Shown: piece after piece, positions 41,401 through 48,332 of the stretch
Layout of the letters: the number at the start of each line of letters is the position of its first letter
Numbering within the stretch: the stretch's first letter is position 1
Origin: Streptomyces viridochromogenes DSM 40736
GTDB taxonomy: Bacteria > Actinomycetota > Actinomycetes > Streptomycetales > Streptomycetaceae
Length of the DNA: 48,332 bases
Direction: 5' to 3'
NCBI RefSeq assembly: GCF_000158955.1
Contig: NZ_GG657757.1
Location: 6,865,346-6,913,677 of the forward strand
Notes under the pieces: generated by a model
What the model saw: only the letters and a program-made list of their open reading frames with translations
What the model was told of the DNA's origin: nothing
Database searches by the model: none
Made by a program: the position numbers and the translations under genes

Positions 41401-41733
41401 ATGAACGACCGAGTTACTCCCGCGATGCACGCGTTGCCCGACGGCGAGGCGGAGCTCACGCTGGTGGTGCGGCTGCCCTGGGAGGACGTGGCGCGCCTCG
41501 GCCAGGAGGCCGGGCGGCTGGCCTCCCAGATGCGGCGGCCCGTGACGCTGGATGAGGCGGTGAGCCACCGGTTGCGTTCGTCGCGGGTCGCCGCGCACGC
41601 GAAGCCGGCGGGGGAGCAGCCGCCGGCGGTGACGGCTGCTTCGGCGTCGGTTTCGTCCTTGCCGTCCCGGCCGCCGGCGGAGCAGGCGCGGCAGGCCATT
41701 GATCGGATCAACGGGACGGCTGGGACTGCTTAG
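41401..41733 (+). CDS. small conserved protein of unknown function
   Basis: 110 residues from ATG 41401 (MNDRVTPAMHALPDGEAELTLVVRLPWEDVARLGQE), behind GAGGAAC; the frame is open upstream but without coding character. The first 65 residues look folded (two strands and a helix, ending DEAVSHRLRSSRV); the rest is an Ala/Pro/Ser-rich tail. No known domain recognised. It is divergent from the rhomboid gene with 136 bases between starts. Confidence 0.6.
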   Translation: MNDRVTPAMHALPDGEAELTLVVRLPWEDVARLGQEAGRLASQMRRPVTLDEAVSHRLRSSRVAAHAKPAGEQPPAVTAASASVSSLPSRPPAEQARQAIDRINGTAGTA

Positions 41734-41788
41734 GGAGTTCGCCGTGGGGGGGCGGGGGTGCTGCCGGGTGCGGGCTCGTTGTAACTGG

Positions 41789-41834
41789 TCGCGCCCACGC
41801 GGCGGAGCCGCACATCAATACAGCCCCGCGCCCC
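41789..41834 (-). repeat. dispersed intergenic repeat, copy 2
   Basis: Reverse-complement copy of 36020-36065, with 41 of 46 bases the same. It fills the gap between convergent genes and may act as a terminator through its GCGGC/GCCGC stem. Confidence 0.75.
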
Positions 41835-41857
41835 TATGGCAATGACCGCGCCGTCCC

Positions 41858-43255
41858 TTACATCGAACTGCGGACCTTCGTCGCCGCCTTGCGGGCTGCT
41901 ACCAGGATCGGGTCCCAGACCGGGGAGAACGGTGGGGCGTAGCCGAGGTCCAGGGCCGTCATCTGTTCCGCCGTCATGCCCGCCGTGAGGGCGACCGCCG
42001 CGATGTCGACCCGTTTGCCCGCGCCCTCCCTGCCGACGATCTGGACGCCGAGGAGGCGGCCCGTGCGGTGCTCGGCGAGCATCTTGACCGTCATGGGGGA
42101 GGAGTTCGGGTAGTAGCCCGCGCGGCTGGTCGACTCGATGGTGACCGCCTCGAAGCGCAGGCCCACACGGTGGGCGTCCTTCTCGCGCAGTCCCGTGCGC
42201 GCGATCTCCAGGTCGCAGACCTTGCTGACCGCCGTGCCCACCACACCCGGGAACGTGGCGTAGCCGCCTCCCGCGTTGGTGCCGATGACCTGGCCGTGCT
42301 TGTTGGCGTGCGTGCCGAGCGCGATGTGCCGTTCCTGGCCGGAGACCAGGTCGAGGACCTCGACGCAGTCGCCGCCGGCCCAGATGTTCTCGTGGCCGCG
42401 GACCCGCATCGAGCGGTCGGTGAGGAGGCCGTCGTGCGTGCCCAGCGGGAGGCCGGCCGTCTTCGCGAGCGCCGTCTCGGGGCGCACCCCGATGCCGAGC
42501 ACGACGACGTCCGCCGGGAACTCCCGGTCCCGGGTGGCCACCGCGCGTACCCGGCCGTCGTCACCCGTCAGGACCTCGGTGACCTCGGCGTCGTCGACCA
42601 TCGTGATGCCCAGGCCTTCCATGGCCTCGTGCACCAGGCGGCCCATGTCGGGGTCGAGCGTCGACATGGGCTCGCTGCCCCGGTTGACGACCGTCACCTC
42701 GTAGCCGCGGTTGATGAGCGCCTCGGCCATCTCCACGCCGATGTACCCGGCCCCCACGACCACCGCGCGACGGCCACGCGTGCCCGTCAGCGTGTCGATC
42801 AGCGCCTGGCCGTCGTCCAGTGTCTGCACACCGTGCACACCGGGAGCGTCGATGCCGGGGATGTCCGGGCGGATCGGCCGGGCACCGGTCGCGATCACGA
42901 GCTTGTCGTACGACGTCCAGGACTCGGCGCCGGAGTCGACGTCACGCGCGCGGACCCGCTGCCCGTCGACGTCGAGCTCCATGACCTCGGTGCGCAGCCG
43001 CAGATCGATGTCCCGTGCGCGATGCTCCTCGGGCGTACGGGCGACGAGCCTGTCCCGGTCCGGGACGTCGCCGCCCACCCAGTACGGGATCCCGCACGCC
43101 GAGTACGACGTGAAGGTGCCGCGTTCGAACGCCACGATCTCCAGCTCGTCGGGCTTCCTCAGACGGCGTGCCTGCGACGCCGCGGACATCCCCGCGGCGT
43201 CGCCGCCGATCACGACCAGTCGCTCCCGTGTACCCCGCGTACGGCTCATGCTCAT
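41858..43255 (-). CDS. FAD-dependent pyridine nucleotide-disulfide oxidoreductase, CoA-disulfide-reductase-like
   Basis: 465 residues from ATG 43255. FAD-binding VVIGGDAAGMSAASQARRLR, the single active-site Cys54 in FTSYSACGIPYWVGG (the pattern of CoA disulfide reductases and NADH oxidases, which lack the second Cys), LVIATGARPIRP, the NAD(P)H motif AVVVGAGYIGVEMAEAL, and the second FAD motif NIWAGGDCVEV. The C-terminal dimerisation domain carries RAGYYPNSSPMTVKMLAEHR. It could reduce CoA disulfide, persulfides or oxygen; Streptomyces uses mycothiol, so the thiol partner is open. No rhodanese domain is fused. Confidence 0.85.
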   Translation of the reverse strand: MSMSRTRGTRERLVVIGGDAAGMSAASQARRLRKPDELEIVAFERGTFTSYSACGIPYWVGGDVPDRDRLVARTPEEHRARDIDLRLRTEVMELDVDGQRVRARDVDSGAESWTSYDKLVIATGARPIRPDIPGIDAPGVHGVQTLDDGQALIDTLTGTRGRRAVVVGAGYIGVEMAEALINRGYEVTVVNRGSEPMSTLDPDMGRLVHEAMEGLGITMVDDAEVTEVLTGDDGRVRAVATRDREFPADVVVLGIGVRPETALAKTAGLPLGTHDGLLTDRSMRVRGHENIWAGGDCVEVLDLVSGQERHIALGTHANKHGQVIGTNAGGGYATFPGVVGTAVSKVCDLEIARTGLREKDAHRVGLRFEAVTIESTSRAGYYPNSSPMTVKMLAEHRTGRLLGVQIVGREGAGKRVDIAAVALTAGMTAEQMTALDLGYAPPFSPVWDPILVAARKAATKVRSSM

Positions 43256-43282
43256 GCGAACACGCTACGGGAGCACGGCATT

Positions 43283-44287
43283 TCAGTCCTGCTCGCCTGG
43301 GGTGCGCGGGCCCCCGGACTCGGGCGCCGGCCGGGCCGTCGGCAGCGGGCCGAGCGCGCTCGGCGCGGGCGCGGGCCGCGGGCGGCGCGGGAGGCGGGGG
43401 CGTACGACGCGCAGCCAGATCAGTGTGATCAGGGCGGCCACCGCCGCGAACGGCAGGAGCGCGCCGACTGCCACCGCGAGCCAGCGCAGCATCGTCACGA
43501 ACGCGTCCCAGCCGCCCGCCAGCGCGTCCACGAAGCCCGGGTCGTCGTCCTTCTCGGCCTTCTTCACCGGTGTCTCGGACAGCGTGAGGGTGATGGTGGC
43601 CAGGCTCGTGCGGTCCTTCAGGGACGCCTGGCGCGCGAGCAGCGCCTCCAGGTCGGCCTGGCGGGTGCTCAGTTCGCCCTCCAGGGTCACCACGTCGCCG
43701 ATCCTCGTGGCGCGGTCCATCAGCTCGCGGATCCGCGCCACGCTGGCCCGCTGCGACTTGATCCGGCTCTCCACGTCCACGACCTGGTCGGTGACGTCCT
43801 CCGCCTTCGCGTTGCGGTCGAGGAGCTTGCCCGCGCCCTCCAGCCCGGTGAGGACCTCGTCGTACTTCTCCACGGGAACCCGCAGCACGACCCGGGTCCG
43901 CTCGTGGCCCTCCTCGTCCCGGGTGGTGGTTTCGTCCCCGACGTACCCGCCCGCGTTCTCGGTGCCGGCGCGGGCCTGGGCCAGGGCCTCGGGGACGTCC
44001 TTGACCTGCACGGTCAGCGAGGCCGTGCGGATGATGTGGGTCGCGGTGAGCTTCGGCGGCGCGGTCGACCCGGCTCCGCTTCCAGCGCCGCCGGGGGCGG
44101 CCTCGCGTGCGCCCGCCTTGCCGTCCGCCTGGGAGCCGGTGCCCGCGTTGTCGGCGGCGGCACTGCCGCCGGACGCGTCGTCCCCGGCGCTGCACCCGGT
44201 GAGCGCGAGGGCCGCGGCCAGCAGGAGCGCGGCCAGGGCCGGGACGGGGCGGCGTACGGAACGTCGTACGGATCGTCGTGTGCGCAT
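43283..44287 (-). CDS. DUF4349 lipoprotein with a C-terminal membrane span
   Basis: 334 residues from ATG 44287. The signal peptide (MRTRRSVRRSVRRPVPALAA) ends in a lipobox with LALTGC. After an Ala/Gly/Ser-rich linker, the DUF4349 domain (about 75-270) includes IIRTASLTVQVKDVPEALAQ, GYVGDE, RVVLRVPVEKYDEVLTGLEG and a helical hairpin VVDVESRIKSQRASVARIRE...LEGELSTRQADLEALL that is probably coiled coil. One transmembrane segment (WLAVAVGALLPFAAVAALIT) is followed by a basic tail of Pro/Arg. So it is anchored at both ends, with the domain outside. Function unknown; it diverges from hemY. Confidence 0.8.
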   Translation of the reverse strand: MRTRRSVRRSVRRPVPALAALLLAAALALTGCSAGDDASGGSAAADNAGTGSQADGKAGAREAAPGGAGSGAGSTAPPKLTATHIIRTASLTVQVKDVPEALAQARAGTENAGGYVGDETTTRDEEGHERTRVVLRVPVEKYDEVLTGLEGAGKLLDRNAKAEDVTDQVVDVESRIKSQRASVARIRELMDRATRIGDVVTLEGELSTRQADLEALLARQASLKDRTSLATITLTLSETPVKKAEKDDDPGFVDALAGGWDAFVTMLRWLAVAVGALLPFAAVAALITLIWLRVVRPRLPRRPRPAPAPSALGPLPTARPAPESGGPRTPGEQD

Positions 44288-44461
44288 ACGGGCATCCCCC
44301 GGGGGTCGATCGGACGGGTGTCGGAAACTGCCGACGCTTCTTCGACGCCCGGACGGCACCGGACGTTTGGCCCGGGACGGTCCCGATGTGGTCACGGTCG
44401 GGACTCGTGACGGACACCGGGGCGCGGGCGCGCTGTCGGCGGGGTCTGAGAGGCTGGTGGC

Positions 44462-45925
44462 ATGCGCGAAGTTCAAGCCCGGGCGAGCACGGGGCATGTC
44501 GTCGTCATCGGGGCCGGCATCGCGGGTCTGGCCGCCGCGCACCGGCTGCTGGAGCGCGGGGCGCGGGTGACGGTGCTGGAGGCCGCGGACCGGGTCGGCG
44601 GCAAGCTGCTGCCCGGGGAGATCGCGGGCGCACGCGTGGACCTCGGCGCCGAGTCGCTGCTGGCCCGGCGCCCCGAGGCGGTGGCACTGGCGCGGGAGGT
44701 GGGCCTCGCCGACCGCCTCCAGCCGCCTGCCACGGCGACGGCCTCGATCTGGACGCGCGGCGCGCTGCGCCCCATGCCCAAGGGCCACGTGATGGGCGTG
44801 CCCGGCACCGCCGCCGCCCTGTCCGGCGTGCTGTCCGACGAGGGCCTCGCCCGCATCGAGCAGGACGCCGAGCTGCCCCGCACGGAGGTCGGTGACGACG
44901 TGGCCGTCGGGGAGTACGTGGCGGCTCGCCTCGGCCGCGAGGTCGTCGACCGCCTGGTGGAGCCCCTGCTGGGCGGCGTGTACGCGGGCGACGCCTACCG
45001 CATCTCGATGCGCTCGGCCGTCCCGCAGCTCTTCGAGGCCGCCCGGGCCCACACCTCCCTGACGGAGGGGGTCCGCGAGATCCAGGCGAAGGCGGCCGCC
45101 GCCCAGCAGACCGGCCCGGTGTTCACGGGCATCCAGGGCGGTGTGGGCACCCTGCCTCTCGCGGTGGCGGAGTCGGTCCGGGCCCGCGGTGGCGAGATCC
45201 TGACGGGGACGCCGGTGACGGAGCTGCGCCGCACCCCGGCGGACGGCGGGTGGCGCATCGTCTCCGGTGTGCACGTGTGGCACGCCAACGCGGTGATCGT
45301 CGCCGTCCCCGCCCAGGCCGCCGCCGCCCTGCTGCGCACCGACAGCCCCGGGGCCGCCGCCGAGCTCGGCGCCGTCGAGTACGCCTCCATGGCCCTGGTC
45401 ACCCTCGCCTACCGCCGCGCCGAAGCGGCCCTCCCCGAGGGCAGCGGCTTCCTCGTGCCGCCGGTCGACGGGCGCACCATCAAGGCCGCCACCTTCGCCT
45501 CGCAGAAATGGGGCTGGATCGCCGACGAGGACCCCGACCTGCTCGTCCTGCGGACCTCCGTCGGGCGGTACGGCGAGACGGAGATCCTGCGGCGTGACGA
45601 CGCCGAGCTCGTGGACGTCTCCCGGCACGACCTGCGGGCGGCGACCGGCCTGGACGCCGTACCCGTCGCGACCCGCGTCACCCGCTGGGACGACGGCCTG
45701 CCCCAGTACCCCGTCGGCCACCACGCGCGCGTGGCCCGCGTCCGGGAGCACGTCGCCCGGCTCCCGGGGCTCGCCGTGTGCGGCGCCCCGTACGACGGCG
45801 TCGGTGTCCCGGCGTGCATCGCGAGCGCGTACGCCGCCGTGGACCAGATCCACGGTGACCTGCGGGGTGTGCAGGAGCTCACCGCCCACCCGGTGCAGAG
45901 CCTGCACGGCGGAGCGGGAGAATGA
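44462..45925 (+). CDS. hemY: coproporphyrinogen III oxidase (HemY/CgoX-type flavoprotein)
   Basis: Oxidises coproporphyrinogen III to coproporphyrin III (formerly called protoporphyrinogen oxidase) using FAD and oxygen; actinobacteria use the coproporphyrin-dependent route. 487 residues. FAD-binding HVVVIGAGIAGLAAAHRLLE followed by VLEAADRVGGKL; substrate-side RPMPKGHVMGVPG and GDAYRISMRSAVPQLF; C-terminal GLPQYPVGHHARV and CGAPYDGVGVPACIASA, which matches the family's FAD-closing motif. hemQ starts within its stop codon, so the two are coupled. Confidence 0.94.
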   Translation: MREVQARASTGHVVVIGAGIAGLAAAHRLLERGARVTVLEAADRVGGKLLPGEIAGARVDLGAESLLARRPEAVALAREVGLADRLQPPATATASIWTRGALRPMPKGHVMGVPGTAAALSGVLSDEGLARIEQDAELPRTEVGDDVAVGEYVAARLGREVVDRLVEPLLGGVYAGDAYRISMRSAVPQLFEAARAHTSLTEGVREIQAKAAAAQQTGPVFTGIQGGVGTLPLAVAESVRARGGEILTGTPVTELRRTPADGGWRIVSGVHVWHANAVIVAVPAQAAAALLRTDSPGAAAELGAVEYASMALVTLAYRRAEAALPEGSGFLVPPVDGRTIKAATFASQKWGWIADEDPDLLVLRTSVGRYGETEILRRDDAELVDVSRHDLRAATGLDAVPVATRVTRWDDGLPQYPVGHHARVARVREHVARLPGLAVCGAPYDGVGVPACIASAYAAVDQIHGDLRGVQELTAHPVQSLHGGAGE

Positions 45926-46662
45926 GGAGCATGAGTGACGACGCCTCCACCACCGCGCCCGACCGCCTCCCGAACAAGGGCAAGCTGGCCAAGGACCTCA
46001 ACGAGGTCATCCGCTACACGCTCTGGTCCGTCTTCAAGCTGAAGGACGTGCTCCCCGAGGACCGTGCCGGGTACGCCGACGAGGTCCAGGAGCTGTTCGA
46101 CCAGCTCGCCGCCAAGGACGTCACGATCCGCGGCACCTACGACGTCTCGGGCCTGCGCGCCGACGCCGACCTGATGATCTGGTGGCACGCGGAGACCAGC
46201 GACGCGCTGCAGGAGGCGTACAACCTCTTCCGCCGTACCAAGCTGGGCCGGGCGCTCACACCGGTCTGGTCGAACATGGCGCTGCACCGCCCCGCCGAGT
46301 TCAACCGCTCGCACATCCCGGCGTTCCTCGCCGACGAGACGCCCCGCAACTACGTGAGCGTCTACCCCTTCGTACGCTCCTACGACTGGTACCTGCTGGC
46401 CGACGAGGACCGCCGCCGGATGCTCGCCGACCACGGCAAGATGGCCCGCGGCTTCCCGGACGTGCGGGCCAACACCGTCGCCTCGTTCTCCCTCGGCGAC
46501 TACGAGTGGATCCTCGCCTTCGAGGCCGACGAGCTGCACCGCATCGTCGACCTCATGCGCCACCTGCGCGGTTCGGAGGCCCGCCGGCACGTCCGCGAGG
46601 AGGTGCCGTTCTTCACGGGCCGCCGCAAGGACATCGCCGAACTGGTCGCCGGCCTGGCCTGA
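45922..46662 (+). CDS. hemQ: coproheme decarboxylase HemQ (chlorite-dismutase fold)
   Basis: Converts iron-coproporphyrin III to heme b with peroxide, the last step of the coproporphyrin pathway. 246 residues from ATG 45922, which overlaps the hemY stop (ATGA); ATG 45931 (MSDDAS) is about as likely. The body reads NEVIRYTLWSVFKL, RGTYDVSGLRADADLMIWWH, NYVSVYPFVRSYDWYLL (with the redox Tyr near 147) and RRMLADHGKMARGF (proximal heme His near 171), all as in HemQ. It has no distal Arg motif of true chlorite dismutases that I can recognise. Its stop abuts the convergent peptidase stop with no gap. Confidence 0.94.
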   Translation: MRSMSDDASTTAPDRLPNKGKLAKDLNEVIRYTLWSVFKLKDVLPEDRAGYADEVQELFDQLAAKDVTIRGTYDVSGLRADADLMIWWHAETSDALQEAYNLFRRTKLGRALTPVWSNMALHRPAEFNRSHIPAFLADETPRNYVSVYPFVRSYDWYLLADEDRRRMLADHGKMARGFPDVRANTVASFSLGDYEWILAFEADELHRIVDLMRHLRGSEARRHVREEVPFFTGRRKDIAELVAGLA

Positions 46663-48303
46663 TCAGCGACGCGGCCGTCCGGCCCCGGGCTCGCCCGGGG
46701 CCGCGCGACGCGCCTTCGCCTCCGCGTCCGGCTTCGGTTCCGGACGCGGGGCACAGTCCGTACGCCTTCCCGGCAGCCGCCCCGTCAGCAGATACGCCTC
46801 CATGTGGCCGTTGACGCAGGCGTTCGGGCCGCCCGCCAGTCCGTGCGCGCCGGCGTCCCGCTCGGTCACCAGGACCGAGCCCGCGAGACGGCGGTGCAGT
46901 TCCAGGGCGCCGTCGTACGGCGTGGCGGCGTCCCGTTCGGCGGCCAGGATCAGCGTCGGGGGCAGGGCGCCGGGCCGGGCGCCCACGGCGAGGGGCCGCT
47001 GCCGTGGCGCCCGCCAATAGGCGCACGGCAGGTTCGTCCAGACGTTGTCCCAGGTCTCGAACGGCGCCGTCCGCGCGAGCCGGGTGTTGTCCCGGTCCCA
47101 CACCTCCCAGTCCGTCGGCCAGGAGGCGTCGTTGCACTCGACGGCCACGTAGACCGCGCGGGAGTTCTCCGCCTCGGCGGCTGCCTCCGGATCCCGGGCC
47201 GCCTGCTCGACCAGCGGCCGGGCATCGCCCTTGAGGTACGCCGACAGCGCCCGCGCGCTGTGCGGCCACTGCTCGTCGTAGTACCCGGCCTGCAGGAACG
47301 CCCCCTGCAACTGCCCCGGCCCGACCTTCCCGCCCGCCGGCCGGGCCGCCAGCCGCGCGCTCGCCCGCGCGTAGCTGCGCCGCACTTCCCGCGCGGTCCC
47401 GCCCAGCCCGTACACGTCGTGGTGCCGGGCGATCCACTCCCGGACGTCCTGCCAGCGGCGCTCGAACGCCGCCGACTGGGCGAGGTTGTTGCGGTACCAG
47501 ACCCGTGCCGGGGCGGGGTGGACCACCGAGTCGAACACCATCCGCCGTACGTGCCGGGGGAACAGCGTCGCGTACAGGGCCCCGAAGTACGTGCCGTACG
47601 AGGTGCCCACGAAGGTCAGCCGGTCCTCGCCGAGCGCGGCGCGCAGCACGTCGAGATCGCGGGCGTTGTTCAGCGAGTGGTAGTGCCGCAGCGCGCTGCC
47701 GGTCCGTTCGGCGCAGCCGCGCGCGTAGGCCTTCGCCTCGGCGACGCGTGCCTTCTTGAACGACTCCGAGGGGTGCGCGGGCGACTGCGTGGGCCCCTTG
47801 AAGAAGTGCTTCGGGTTCTCGCAGGACAGCGGTGCGGAACGGCCGACGCCGCGCGGGGCGTAGCCGACCAGGTCGTACGCGGCCGCGATCCGCTTCCACC
47901 CGGGGAGCTGTCCGGCCAGCGGGAAGTACAGGCCGGAGGCGCCCGGCCCGCCCGGGTTGTAGACCAGGGCGCCCTGGCGGCGGACCTTGTGCCTGCTGTC
48001 GTGCGGGTCCTTGTGCGTGGCCCGGGCCCGGCTGACGGCGAGTTCGATCTGCCGGCCGTCCGGCCGGGCGTAGTCGAGCGGGACGGTCACGGTGCCGCAC
48101 CGCATGCCGCCCGGCCGGTCCCGCGCGTCGGGACACGGGCCGAAGTCGACGCCGGCCGCCTTCGCCCGCGCCGCGGCCACGGCGGTGCCACGCAGCTCGG
48201 CCGCCTCCCGCTCCCCGGTGACCGGCGTCGCGGCGACCGGCGTCGCGGTGAGGGCGCTCAGCAGCAAGGACCCCGCGGCCGAGTAGAGGAGGGCGGCTCT
48301 CAT
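46663..48303 (-). CDS. secreted tripeptidyl aminopeptidase (SlpD/SlpE/Tap-type, alpha/beta hydrolase)
   Basis: Extracellular serine peptidase of family S33, 546 residues. ATG 48303 is seven bases after AAGGG; a GTG just before it is possible. Signal peptide MRAALLYSAAGSLLLSALTA. Core: CGTVTVPLDYARPDGRQIEL, NPGGPGASGLYF (oxyanion), DLVGYAPRGVGRSAPLSC, nucleophile Ser in FVGTSYGTYFGALY (near 234), Asp in LAAERDAATPYDGA, His in DAGAHGLAGG. The Cys pairs in ECNDASWP and CAYW are usual for the family. No lipobox was seen, so it is probably released or wall-associated. C-terminal tail is Pro/Arg-rich. Confidence 0.88.
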   Translation of the reverse strand: MRAALLYSAAGSLLLSALTATPVAATPVTGEREAAELRGTAVAAARAKAAGVDFGPCPDARDRPGGMRCGTVTVPLDYARPDGRQIELAVSRARATHKDPHDSRHKVRRQGALVYNPGGPGASGLYFPLAGQLPGWKRIAAAYDLVGYAPRGVGRSAPLSCENPKHFFKGPTQSPAHPSESFKKARVAEAKAYARGCAERTGSALRHYHSLNNARDLDVLRAALGEDRLTFVGTSYGTYFGALYATLFPRHVRRMVFDSVVHPAPARVWYRNNLAQSAAFERRWQDVREWIARHHDVYGLGGTAREVRRSYARASARLAARPAGGKVGPGQLQGAFLQAGYYDEQWPHSARALSAYLKGDARPLVEQAARDPEAAAEAENSRAVYVAVECNDASWPTDWEVWDRDNTRLARTAPFETWDNVWTNLPCAYWRAPRQRPLAVGARPGALPPTLILAAERDAATPYDGALELHRRLAGSVLVTERDAGAHGLAGGPNACVNGHMEAYLLTGRLPGRRTDCAPRPEPKPDAEAKARRAAPGEPGAGRPRR

Positions 48304-48332
48304 CACGTATCCCTTCGGTGCACCGTGGCGAC

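Noticed and set aside
41789..41834. Insertion sequence end
   Set aside because: No transposase, no target-site duplication and only 46 bases; fits a dispersed intergenic element instead.
1..48332. tRNA, rRNA, CRISPR array, integrase, transposase, or riboswitch
   Set aside because: No cloverleaf, rRNA core, repeat-spacer pattern, mobile-element protein or recognisable riboswitch core was found by eye in the intergenic regions.

Overview
This is chromosomal DNA of a Streptomyces. The evidence is very high GC with a strong G/C wobble bias, GTG starts, ATGA/GTGA start-stop overlaps, a whiI-type sporulation regulator with a sigma-WhiG-like promoter, ROK7B7 beside xylFGH, and dispersed intergenic repeats of a kind common in this genus. 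From memory, the gene order resembles the ngcEFG-rok7B7-xylFGH-dxs-whiI-hemE-hemQ stretch (about SCO6005 to SCO6041) of S. coelicolor. No rRNA, tRNA, CRISPR array, prophage or insertion sequence was seen.

Layout: (1) 1-14.2 kb is a carbohydrate region. A secreted GH92 alpha-mannosidase and a GH67 alpha-glucuronidase (cut by the left edge) form a minus-strand operon. Divergent from them is an NgcEFG-type chito-oligosaccharide ABC importer without its own ATPase, then the ROK regulator Rok7B7 and the xylose importer XylFGH. (2) 14.3-19.5 kb holds dxs, an APC amino-acid permease, a small PIN/NYN-like protein and a divergent protein of unknown function. (3) 19.6-25.7 kb is a predicted extracellular polysaccharide locus: a UDP-sugar 6-dehydrogenase overlapping a hyaluronan-synthase-like GT2, facing a Tat-type CE4 deacetylase and a membrane-anchored or secreted CBM3-GH16-like protein. 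(4) 25.8-29.3 kb is fadA-fadB with two operator-like palindromes upstream. (5) 29.3-36.0 kb is a mannoside locus: GH2 beta-mannosidase and LacI regulator, divergent from a second SBP-permease-permease importer. (6) 36.1-39.3 kb carries an RNase D gene broken by a one-base frameshift, whiI, and a DUF3000 gene. (7) 39.3-48.3 kb is a heme and housekeeping region: hemE, a rhomboid protease, a CoA-disulfide-reductase-like flavoprotein, a DUF4349 lipoprotein, hemY-hemQ, and a secreted tripeptidyl aminopeptidase.

How the parts fit: extracellular glycosidases release mannosides, glucuronoxylan fragments and chito-oligosaccharides, which three ABC systems import. Two of these lack an ATPase and probably share one encoded elsewhere (MsiK in Streptomyces). 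The two ATPase-less operons share a 24-bp promoter-proximal element with 21 identities. The heme genes fit the coproporphyrin-dependent pathway of actinobacteria. The most novel system here is probably the HAS-like polysaccharide locus in region 3.
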